Source of the DNA: Flavihumibacter sp.
Lineage (GTDB): Bacteria; Bacteroidota; Bacteroidia; Chitinophagales; Chitinophagaceae
Assembly: GCA_025455285.1 (NCBI GenBank)
Contig: JALOMU010000156.1
Location: 1-5,728 of the forward strand
Direction: 5' to 3'
DNA: 5,728 nucleotides
Shown here piece by piece: positions 1-5,560 of this stretch. A program made the translations under genes and the position numbers. The notes beneath the pieces were generated by a model, which saw nothing but the letters and a program-made list of their open reading frames with translations, ran no database searches and had not been told where the DNA came from. Each line of letters opens with the position of its first letter. The stretch's first letter is position 1.

Positions 1-381
1 GCCTCCCTGAAAGCCTGGATCCGACGAATTTTCATCAATACGGCTATTGATCAGCTTCGGAAAAAACAACTGGACCTGGTGGCCATGCCTACAGAAGCCG
101 AGGAGCAGACATTGTTGCCTTCAATCGCGCCAACCGGACTTTCCAACATCTCCCACAAAGAATTACTGGCAATGGTTCGCCGGTTGAGTCCGGCTTATAG
201 CCTTGTTTTTAATCTCTATGTGATTGATGGATATACACATGAAGAAATTGCTTCCATGCTGAAAATAAGTGTAGGCAGCTCCAAATCCAACCTTTCAAAA
301 GCCCGGGCCAGATTGCAGAAAATGCTGGCAGAGGAATTACATCTAAACCATAACAATGAACGAAAAGCCATTCAATCTTAA
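1..381 (+). CDS. ECF-family RNA polymerase sigma-70 factor, C-terminal part (5' end outside window)
   Basis: The frame is open from base 1 to the TAA at 379-381 and encodes 126 residues; the true start lies left of the window. The first ~25 residues (WIRRIFINTAIDQLRKK) match the end of sigma region 2, the -10 recognition helix, in Bacteroidota ECF factors. Residues ~52-108 match region 4: the core 'FNLYVIDGYTHEEIASML' followed by 'GSSKSNLSKARARLQKML' is the helix-turn-helix that reads the -35 element. A short acidic/proline linker (residues ~28-50) separates them, with no extra domain as in some ECF groups. An internal ATG at 79 would lose region 2 and is not a credible start. The gene's last 26 bases overlap the next gene, typical of co-transcribed sigma/anti-sigma pairs. 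The protein should direct RNA polymerase to envelope-related promoters; its targets cannot be read here. Family assignment is very secure, the specific ECF group is not. Confidence 0.95.
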   Translation, partial: ASLKAWIRRIFINTAIDQLRKKQLDLVAMPTEAEEQTLLPSIAPTGLSNISHKELLAMVRRLSPAYSLVFNLYVIDGYTHEEIASMLKISVGSSKSNLSKARARLQKMLAEELHLNHNNERKAIQS

Positions 382-454
382 CCAGGGGGAAGAAGGTCTG
401 GACGATCTCTTCCGCATTGCCGCCAGCCGGCCGCGCCTGCCCATGCCTGGTTAA
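356..454 (+). pseudogene. N-terminal fragment of the sigma-linked membrane protein, separated by a frameshift
   Basis: An ATG at 356, inside the sigma gene's 3' end, opens a 32-codon frame ending at TAA 452-454. Its residues 11-26 (GEEGLDDLFRIAASRP) look like the conserved N-terminus of Bacteroidota sigma-associated membrane proteins, which usually begin with an acidic 'LDDLFR' motif followed by a Pro/Ala stretch and a Trp. The expected continuation (APAHAWLKMNQLLDEEE) lies in the -1 frame from 433 and joins directly to the open frame starting at 457. Switching frame after the CCG codon at 431-433 would give one protein of about 438 residues. The simplest explanation is one missing base in the GC-rich run at about 427-440, either a sequencing or assembly error or a real mutation. 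No ribosome binding site is obvious before 356, which is usual in this phylum. Confidence 0.6.
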
Positions 455-456
455 AA

Positions 457-1671
457 ATGAATCAGCTCCTGGATGAAGAGGAGCAGAAACGCCGCCGTGG
501 GTTCGCCTGGTGGTGGTTGCCGCTTTTATTGTTTATGGCAGGGCACCGGCATTTTGTTCCTGAACCCGGACGGTTGGAGGAGCTAAAGATTAAATCTGCT
601 GTTTCGCAAAGAGCAATAAACAACTTATTGAATGAAAAAAATATTTCCAGTCGTCAAATTTTGAAACATGATTTATCCGCCAATGAATTAGTTGCTGAAC
701 AAAAGAATGCTGCTCCTTCTGCTTTAGCTATTGCTCAAAAATCTGAAGAACTAAAGCGCGACGATTCCTCTGACCAACTTAAAAAACCGAAGATTTATTC
801 AACTACTTCGCGAGCGTTTTTTGATCCAATAGCTTCCTTTAACAAAAGCTCGAAAAAGGAATCAACTGGATTGGAAGTCCCCTTTGATACTGCATTAACT
901 TCAGAAGCGTCACTTTCTTATGCGGCCACTAATGATAAAGTGGATAATACACTATACCCTAGTCTGCCTCAAAAACAGCAGTTGACCCTTCCTGTTAGTG
1001 TTTCAATTGTAGAACCTGATGAACCCGGACAAACCATTGTATCAACCCGCAAACAGCAATCAGCAGCGTATCGATTCTATGTGTATGCCGGCGGTGGTGC
1101 TGACCTCGGTTTTGTTAATACCAGACATGCAGCTGATGTTAAACCTGCTTATGGAGCGGGTATAGGTGTGCACCTGACGAATCGCTGGTCTATTCAGGCA
1201 GGATTCACACAAACCAGGAAATTATACGAAGCTCCCGGTAATGCCTACACGCCAAAAGCAGGATCCTATTATGATAACCCCAATTTCGTTATAAACGAAG
1301 TATATGCCGATTGTGCTATTCTGGAAATTCCTATTAGCGTCAGGTATAATTTTTTGCCAAACCAGCAACACCAGGTTTTTGCCATGCTGAGTGTGCAAAA
1401 TGCACTAATGCAAAGAGAATCCTACGATTATTATTATACCCGGTTTGGGCAACCTGCTAAAGGATATTACACCTATCGGACCAAAGCCCTCGAACTGTTT
1501 TCAGGAATTGGTTTGAGTGTAGGATATGAATACCGTATTAATGATCGACTGCATGTTCAGGCTGCACCCTATTTGAATATTCCTACCAAAGGCATTGGTG
1601 AAGGGTCTGTAAAACTCAGGTCAGCCGGACTGTTTGCAGGCCTTCGTTATTCGTTCTGGAAGAAAAAATAA
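457..1671 (+). CDS. Sigma-linked membrane-anchored protein with C-terminal outer-membrane beta-barrel domain
   Basis: This 404-residue frame probably continues the fragment starting at 356, since the ATG at 457 has no visible ribosome binding site and in-frame coding signal extends upstream. Residues 1-10 are acidic, 11-14 basic (KRRR), and 16-29 (FAWWWLPLLLFMAG) form one hydrophobic segment, predicted inner-membrane with N-terminus inside. Residues ~30-203 are a polar, Ser/Lys/Glu-rich, low-complexity linker with no recognised domain. Residues ~205-402 have alternating aromatic/Gly patterns of an outer-membrane beta-barrel: 'FYVYAGGGADLGF', 'YGAGIGVHLTNRWSIQAGF', 'ILEIPISVRYNF', 'GIGLSVGYEYRI', 'AGLFAGLRYSF'. 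It ends F-WKKK instead of a terminal aromatic. The position after an ECF sigma gene suggests an anti-sigma-like or signal-sensing partner. Alternatively the hydrophobic segment is an uncleaved or late-processed signal peptide. No zinc-binding anti-sigma motif is visible. The barrel-like fold is fairly secure; the regulatory role is inferred. Confidence 0.72.
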   Translation: MNQLLDEEEQKRRRGFAWWWLPLLLFMAGHRHFVPEPGRLEELKIKSAVSQRAINNLLNEKNISSRQILKHDLSANELVAEQKNAAPSALAIAQKSEELKRDDSSDQLKKPKIYSTTSRAFFDPIASFNKSSKKESTGLEVPFDTALTSEASLSYAATNDKVDNTLYPSLPQKQQLTLPVSVSIVEPDEPGQTIVSTRKQQSAAYRFYVYAGGGADLGFVNTRHAADVKPAYGAGIGVHLTNRWSIQAGFTQTRKLYEAPGNAYTPKAGSYYDNPNFVINEVYADCAILEIPISVRYNFLPNQQHQVFAMLSVQNALMQRESYDYYYTRFGQPAKGYYTYRTKALELFSGIGLSVGYEYRINDRLHVQAAPYLNIPTKGIGEGSVKLRSAGLFAGLRYSFWKKK

Positions 1672-1723
1672 AATCAAGGCAACCCTTTCTACTTCGGATA
1701 CGATTAGGTAAATAATCATACCA

Positions 1724-1737
1724 CGCGCAACGCGCAA
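1724..1737 (+). repeat. Tandem 7-bp direct repeat (CGCGCAA x2) in the leader before the lipoprotein gene
   Basis: Two adjacent copies of CGCGCAA lie at 1724-1730 and 1731-1737, 13 bases before the ATG at 1751. This is the only repeated element in the 79-base gap 1672-1750. No TAnnTTTG (-7) Bacteroidota promoter match and no hairpin-plus-T-run terminator were recognised in that gap. The repeat could be a small operator or chance; two copies of seven bases are weak evidence. Confidence 0.35.
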
Positions 1738-1750
1738 TAACTCTATCATT

Positions 1751-2584
1751 ATGTTGACAGCAACCTTAAGTTGCCGGCGAATCACATTCGTTGGCCTGAC
1801 CCTTTTATTCTTCTTATCCTGCAGCAAAAGCGGTACAGATGAACCAGCAAATCCTTGTGAAGGCCTCACCATAGTAGTAAATGGAACGGTTACAAATACA
1901 GCTGGTCCGGGTAGTACAACCGGTTCCATTGCAGCTACTGCAACAGGCGGTTCCGGCTTTACCTTCAGCCTGAATAATGGTCCCTTTCAGGCTTCCGGAA
2001 CTTTTTCAAACCTGGCTGCCGGTACCCATACGATCCGTGCAAAGAATAGTGATGGTTGTATTGGAAGCGGAAGTTTTACAGTGTCCGATGGTGATCCATG
2101 TGCCGGAAAAACAATCTCGGTAACGGTTGATGTCAGTTCGTCTGAAAAATGTGGGAAAACAGGAACCATCACCGTTACCGCTTCCGGCAGTACTGGTTTT
2201 ACCTATCGTCTGAATGCAAGTGGTACTTACCAGGCATCCAACAACTTCACCGGACTGGAACCAGATGACTACACCGTATATGCGAAAGATGCTGCTGGCT
2301 GCGAAACTACCAAAGCTGTAAGGGTAGATGCTGTTGCAAATGGTCCTTTGTTTTCAGCAGTAGTAACGCTCATTAATTCCAAATGCAGTGGCTGTCATAC
2401 GGGAACCAATCCTACAAGTGGTATCAGTTTGGGTACCGATTGTGCTATAGTTGAAAAGAAAAACAGTATTAAGAGCCAGGCTGTGGATCTAGAAACTATG
2501 CCAAAGGGCGGTCCGGCTTTAAGTGCAGCAGATAAAAAAGTCATCACCGATTGGATTACAGCAGGAGGCAAAACCAGTGATTAA
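1751..2584 (+). CDS. Lipoprotein with two SprB-like repeats and a C-terminal cytochrome c-like heme domain
   Basis: This is a 277-residue exported protein. The N-terminus has basic residues, a hydrophobic stretch and a lipobox FLSC, so Cys24 should be lipidated, followed by a Ser/Gly/Asp spacer. Residues ~36-113 and ~117-193 are two homologous beta-rich units with the SprB-repeat pattern: 'GGSGFTFSLNNGPFQ...F..L..GTHTI.AKNSDGC' and 'GSTGFTYRLNASGTYQ...F.GL...DYTVYAKDAAGC'. These are Ig-like modules common in Bacteroidota surface proteins. Residues ~198-275 form a cytochrome c-like domain: CSGCH at 212-216 is a CxxCH heme-attachment motif with His216 as proximal ligand, Met250 in 'METMPKGG'-like context ('LETMPKGG') is the probable distal ligand, and 'LSAADKKVITDWITAGG' is the usual C-terminal helix. 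It probably carries one covalent heme in the periplasm or at the cell surface. It is first in a four-gene cluster; the next gene overlaps its stop by 8 bases. Domain calls are strong, the electron partner is unknown. Confidence 0.88.
   Translation: MLTATLSCRRITFVGLTLLFFLSCSKSGTDEPANPCEGLTIVVNGTVTNTAGPGSTTGSIAATATGGSGFTFSLNNGPFQASGTFSNLAAGTHTIRAKNSDGCIGSGSFTVSDGDPCAGKTISVTVDVSSSEKCGKTGTITVTASGSTGFTYRLNASGTYQASNNFTGLEPDDYTVYAKDAAGCETTKAVRVDAVANGPLFSAVVTLINSKCSGCHTGTNPTSGISLGTDCAIVEKKNSIKSQAVDLETMPKGGPALSAADKKVITDWITAGGKTSD
2563..2568 (+). promoter_or_regulatory. Strong Shine-Dalgarno (AGGAGG) that fixes a GTG start
   Basis: AGGAGG lies inside the end of the lipoprotein gene, 8 bases before GTG 2577. 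It supports GTG 2577 over the earlier in-frame GTG at 2523. A perfect Shine-Dalgarno is uncommon in Bacteroidota, although it may also arise because the overlapping frame here encodes Ala-Gly-Gly. Confidence 0.6.
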
Positions 2585-2984
2585 GAAATTACTATACGGA
2601 ATCCTCGTGCTGCTGTTGGGTGTAGGAGTAGTAGGTTATTATCTGTACCAACAAGCACCGGCCAGCGCCGATAACCAGGATGCTGCTTTCAGTTTGACTG
2701 CTGCTGCCTTATTGGGAGAGTTTCAGCAGGATGAAGCGGCAGCTAATTCAAAGTACCTTGGGAAATGGCTGGAAGTACGGGGAACCATCAATCTTATGGA
2801 TGCGGATGAAGGCATGATCTACCTGGGTGAGCCCGCCGCCGCATCCTCCATAAGTTGTTTGCTGGATTCTGGATTACAATCAACCATAACAGCACATAAG
2901 CCTGGTGATTCGGTTTCCGTTAAAGGATATTGTTCCGGTTACCTGATGGATGTGCAACTGACAAGAGCACAGTTGCTTCCCTGA
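2577..2984 (+). CDS. Membrane-anchored periplasmic OB-fold protein (tRNA_anti-like family)
   Basis: This is a 135-residue protein starting at GTG 2577, chosen because it gives a standard signal-anchor N-terminus (MIKKLLYGILVLLLGVGVVGYY) and follows AGGAGG at good spacing. The in-frame GTG at 2523 would add 18 polar residues and a 62-base overlap. Residues ~5-24 form one membrane helix. Residues ~38-132 match the small 'tRNA_anti-like' OB-fold family of Bacteroidota (as remembered, PF12869): 'ALLGEFQQDEAAANSKYLGK' then 'LEVRGTI', 'SISCLLDSG', 'HKPGDSVSVKGYCSGYLMDVQLTRAQLL'. Despite the family name, no nucleic-acid role is implied, because the protein faces the periplasm. Cys94 and Cys119 sit on predicted neighbouring strands and could form a disulfide. 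The gene overlaps the cytochrome lipoprotein stop by 8 bases and is followed after 10 bases by the YceI-like gene, indicating translational coupling. The fold assignment is good; the function is unknown. Confidence 0.85.
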   Translation: MIKKLLYGILVLLLGVGVVGYYLYQQAPASADNQDAAFSLTAAALLGEFQQDEAAANSKYLGKWLEVRGTINLMDADEGMIYLGEPAAASSISCLLDSGLQSTITAHKPGDSVSVKGYCSGYLMDVQLTRAQLLP

Positions 2985-2994
2985 TTAATACTAA

Positions 2995-3555
2995 ATGATG
3001 ATGAACTATTTAGCTGGATGCCTGCTTTTTATTTTAACCTGTGCTTCACCGGTAGTTCAAGCCCAACGATATGCTTCCAGGCTGATGAACATTCGTTTTG
3101 AATCTGTCACACCTTTGGAAACCATTCGGGCTGAAAATAAAAACGGTGTACTGCTACTGGATCTCAAATCAGGTAAAGTGGAAGCCGCCGTGCTTATAAA
3201 AGGATTTTTATTTCGGAAAGCCCTGATGCAGCAGCATTTTAATGATTCCTATTTAGAGTCCGATAAGTTTCCCAGGGCAATTTTTATCGGACAATTTGAT
3301 CCGGGTTCTGTATCGATTGAAAAATCAGGCAAACAAGCTGTTGTAGTTAATGGCCGGCTTACCATTCACGGTGTGGAACAACCGCATACTTGTACAGCCC
3401 TGCTGGAATTTAAAGAGGGGACTTGCCTCGCAGTTACCAGTTTTCATATTAAACCAGAAGATTTTTCTATTCGAATACCTGCTTTGGTGCGTGATAACAT
3501 CAACAAAGAACTAGTCGTGGAACTGAACAGCGGCTGGATGAAACCAACGAATTGA
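2995..3555 (+). CDS. Secreted YceI-like family protein (lipid/isoprenoid-binding beta-barrel)
   Basis: This 186-residue protein has a signal peptide (MMMNYLAGCLLFILTCASPVVQA, probable cleavage after QA near residue 23). Three consecutive ATGs at 2995, 2998 and 3001 can each serve as start. The mature part matches the YceI-like lipocalin-type fold: 'FESVTPLETIRAENKNG' early, 'AVLIKGFLFRKALMQQHFNDSYLESDKFPRA' at ~66-95 (the characteristic M..HFN..YLES.K.P signature), then 'VNGRLTIHGVEQP' at ~118-130 and a C-terminal 'FSIRIPALVRDNINKELVVEL'. YceI proteins bind polyisoprenoids or other long hydrophobic molecules in a central cavity, and homologues often sit beside cytochromes. This protein carries no heme motif. 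It is third in the cluster, 10 bases after the OB-fold gene and 4 bases before the beta-barrel gene. An ILTC sequence at 13-16 resembles a lipobox, but the residue before Cys is Thr and a good signal peptidase I site follows. Family assignment is secure; the ligand is unknown. Confidence 0.9.
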   Translation: MMMNYLAGCLLFILTCASPVVQAQRYASRLMNIRFESVTPLETIRAENKNGVLLLDLKSGKVEAAVLIKGFLFRKALMQQHFNDSYLESDKFPRAIFIGQFDPGSVSIEKSGKQAVVVNGRLTIHGVEQPHTCTALLEFKEGTCLAVTSFHIKPEDFSIRIPALVRDNINKELVVELNSGWMKPTN

Positions 3556-3559
3556 TTAT

Positions 3560-4411
3560 ATGAAAAAACTATGTTTTCTTTTTCTGATTTGCGGGGGCTC
3601 AGTATGCGCCCAGGAGACTTCTGTTGACTCGTTGTTGGTATCCAACGCCGGGGACGCATCTCCAAAAATAACCGGCACCTTCCATTCCACCCGGGTCATT
3701 CATGCCCAATCGGTTGAAATGCTGGCCAAAGGTGCGCTGGATGTGAGAATCCTGCACCGGTTTGGAAAATTATCAGATGGAATAAAGGAATTATTCGGAC
3801 TAGATCAGGCTTCCATGCGCATGAGCTTTGATTATGGATTGAGTAACTGGCTAACGGTAGGGGTTGGTCGAAGTACCTATCGGAAAGAATACGATGGGTT
3901 GGTGAAGATCAGGATGATCCAGCAATCAAAATCAGCGCCGGTCAGCCTGGTGGGTGTTGCAGGTATTATGATCCGCACTGCTGATGAATCCAGTTCTTCC
4001 GGATATAAACCCACTGCCGGAGACCGTACTTCCTTTTATGCCCAACTTATTGCAGGTAGGAAATTTTCTCCCGGATTTTCAGCGCAGCTAAGTGCTACCC
4101 TTCTCCATATGAATTACGTACCCAATGAAAGCTGGCAAAATACCAACTTTGCTATAGGAATTGGGCTGCGCCAAAAACTAAGTAAACGATTTGCCATCAC
4201 GTTTGATCACCAGGTTGTGTTGACAGAATTGCCCGATGAATACTATTTTCCCCTGGGTGTAGGATTTGATATCGAAACAGGCGGACATGTATTTCAACTT
4301 CATTTCAGTAATGCGATCGGCATGAATGAACGTGCTTTCCTGGTGGAAACAACCGATCGTTTCTTCAAAGGTGAAATACGTTTCGGGTTTAATCTTTCTC
4401 GCATGTTCTAA
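3560..4411 (+). CDS. DUF5777-like outer-membrane beta-barrel protein
   Basis: This 283-residue protein has a signal peptide (MKKLCFLFLICGGSVCA, cleavage near residue 17). The mature protein begins 'QETSVDSLL' and continues with 'ITGTFHSTRVIHAQSVEMLAKGALDVRILHRFGKLSDG' and 'FGLDQASMRMSFDYGLSNWLTVGVGRSTYRKEYDG' (~37-115), which I recognise as the signature of the DUF5777 beta-barrel family of Bacteroidota. Amphipathic strands continue to the end ('FYAQLIAGRKFSPGFSAQLSATLLHM', 'FAIGIGLRQKLSKRFAITFDHQ', 'GEIRFGFNLSRMF'). The final Phe fits the C-terminal signal read by the outer-membrane assembly machinery. No TonB box or plug domain is visible, so it is not a TonB-dependent transporter. Its start lies 4 bases after the YceI-like stop, and the cluster ends here, facing a convergent gene across 32 bases. 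It may be the outer-membrane component used by the upstream heme and lipid-binding proteins, which is inference. Confidence 0.87.
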   Translation: MKKLCFLFLICGGSVCAQETSVDSLLVSNAGDASPKITGTFHSTRVIHAQSVEMLAKGALDVRILHRFGKLSDGIKELFGLDQASMRMSFDYGLSNWLTVGVGRSTYRKEYDGLVKIRMIQQSKSAPVSLVGVAGIMIRTADESSSSGYKPTAGDRTSFYAQLIAGRKFSPGFSAQLSATLLHMNYVPNESWQNTNFAIGIGLRQKLSKRFAITFDHQVVLTELPDEYYFPLGVGFDIETGGHVFQLHFSNAIGMNERAFLVETTDRFFKGEIRFGFNLSRMF

Positions 4412-4443
4412 CCCGACCGGCGTTATTCCACCCCGTAGGATGA

Positions 4444-5550
4444 TTATAGACTGAGGCAAAATCCAACCAGCACCGGATAGAGTATCCATTTCACCAGCCG
4501 CCTGGTATTACTGTGGTAGAAAGGCGGATTAGCTGTTTTACCTTCAAAGTTGAAGCGCAAGCCGATTTCCTGTAATTGTCCGCGGGAGAGAGAACCCTGC
4601 AATAAGCCCATCTCATATATGAAACGCAGCCCGATCCCGTATAATATTACAGCAGGTGAAAAGGATTTGGATCGCTTGATGATCTGAATGCCGGTTGCGA
4701 TGGCTTCAATTACCAAAACACCCAGTACAAAATAGAGGGCGGCTGTCCAGCTGATGAATCCCAGCAGTATTAAAACAGGTAACAGAAGGAAACTGACCAG
4801 CAGTGTTTCAGGGGCTGTAAGGAAATCATAATAGGCATAAGCAGGATGCCGGTTGGGTAAATAACTGTTTCCAATTCCATAGCGAAAAGGCCTGCTCCAG
4901 ACAGGTGTTTCATTGCCCCACCAGGGATGCGTAACCGCAGCACCGGAAATGCATTTCAATGATTTACGATGATTGCGATCCCTTACCTGGTAACTGAAAT
5001 CGACATCCTCGCCACCTCCCAGTTTAGGGAAAGCTGCCGAAAACCGAAGATTGCCTATCGCTTTCCGGTTAAAAAGTATATTAGCAGTAGCACCCCAGGC
5101 AAAAGCATCTTTTACCCGCGCGATTCCAAATATGTCCATGGACCCATTGGCAATTACAGCCTTGTTAAAGGGATGCTTTGGAACAGGTAAATCAATCGGA
5201 CCAATAAATCCAATTTCCTCCGGATGGTTGCGGATACCTTCAGCATAACGCACCAGAATGTCCTCAGCAGGAATGATATCATCGTCCAGGAATAAGATCC
5301 AATCCGCCAGACTCAGATCAATTCCACGGTTACGGGTAGCCGAAACACCAAGGTTGATTTCATTTTTGATAAACTGAACGCCCGGTTTGGAACAGGCTTC
5401 TTTCAGTGCCGGACTTAATTCAGCTTTCGGATTATCGCACATAAGGAAAAATTGCACGATCGCATCTTCTGGCTGCCTGAGATTCAGAATGGGCAACAGA
5501 ATTGCTTCGTTCATTCGGAAGCTGGGTATAATCACATCTAATGTCAGCAT
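4444..5550 (-). CDS. Membrane-associated family 2 glycosyltransferase
   Basis: The start at 5550 (MLTLDVIIPSF) gives 368 residues. The same frame is open to an ATG at 5667, but bases 5561-5728 code in another frame for the end of an upstream glycosyltransferase. ATG 5550 lies 10 bases after that stop and just before strand 1 of the GT-A fold; ATG 5583 is a less likely alternative. Visible motifs are DVIIPSF (5-11), 'NEINLGVSATRNRGIDLS' (~63-80) for nucleotide binding and scaffold, 'WILFLDDDIIP' (DDD at 89-91, the DxD metal/nucleotide-sugar motif), 'WGATANILFNRKAI' (~152-165), 'GGGEDVDFSYQVRDR' (GGGED 178-182, acceptor-side acidic site), and His208 in 'VTHPWW'. Two hydrophobic segments at ~247-266 and ~269-291 and a C-terminal one at ~351-368 anchor it in the inner membrane, active domain in the cytoplasm. 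It probably transfers a sugar from a nucleotide donor to a lipid-linked or surface-glycan acceptor; donor and acceptor are not deducible. Confidence 0.88.
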   Translation of the reverse strand: MLTLDVIIPSFRMNEAILLPILNLRQPEDAIVQFFLMCDNPKAELSPALKEACSKPGVQFIKNEINLGVSATRNRGIDLSLADWILFLDDDIIPAEDILVRYAEGIRNHPEEIGFIGPIDLPVPKHPFNKAVIANGSMDIFGIARVKDAFAWGATANILFNRKAIGNLRFSAAFPKLGGGEDVDFSYQVRDRNHRKSLKCISGAAVTHPWWGNETPVWSRPFRYGIGNSYLPNRHPAYAYYDFLTAPETLLVSFLLLPVLILLGFISWTAALYFVLGVLVIEAIATGIQIIKRSKSFSPAVILYGIGLRFIYEMGLLQGSLSRGQLQEIGLRFNFEGKTANPPFYHSNTRRLVKWILYPVLVGFCLSL

Positions 5551-5560
5551 AACGTATTTA

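Noticed and set aside
427..456. Programmed -1 ribosomal frameshift between 356-454 and 457-1671
   Set aside because: No slippery heptamer and no clear stimulatory pseudoknot were recognised. A single missing base in a GC-rich run is a simpler explanation, though not proven.
600..1020. AT-richer stretch considered as an inserted foreign segment
   Set aside because: It coincides with the Lys/Asn/Ser-rich linker of one continuous frame, so amino-acid composition explains the base bias. No repeats or junctions flank it.
1621..1929. Minus-strand open frame across the gap and the lipoprotein start
   Set aside because: It lies opposite well-supported coding sequence and its translation has no recognisable domain pattern.
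2523..2576. Earlier GTG start of the OB-fold gene
   Set aside because: It adds a polar 18-residue stretch before the signal anchor and a long overlap. GTG 2577 has an AGGAGG at ideal spacing.
4412..4443. Bidirectional terminator between the convergent genes
   Set aside because: The 32-base gap shows no convincing inverted repeat with a flanking T or A run.
4178..4489. Minus-strand open frame opposite the end of the DUF5777-like gene
   Set aside because: It overlaps two confident genes and shows no domain, signal peptide or plausible start context.
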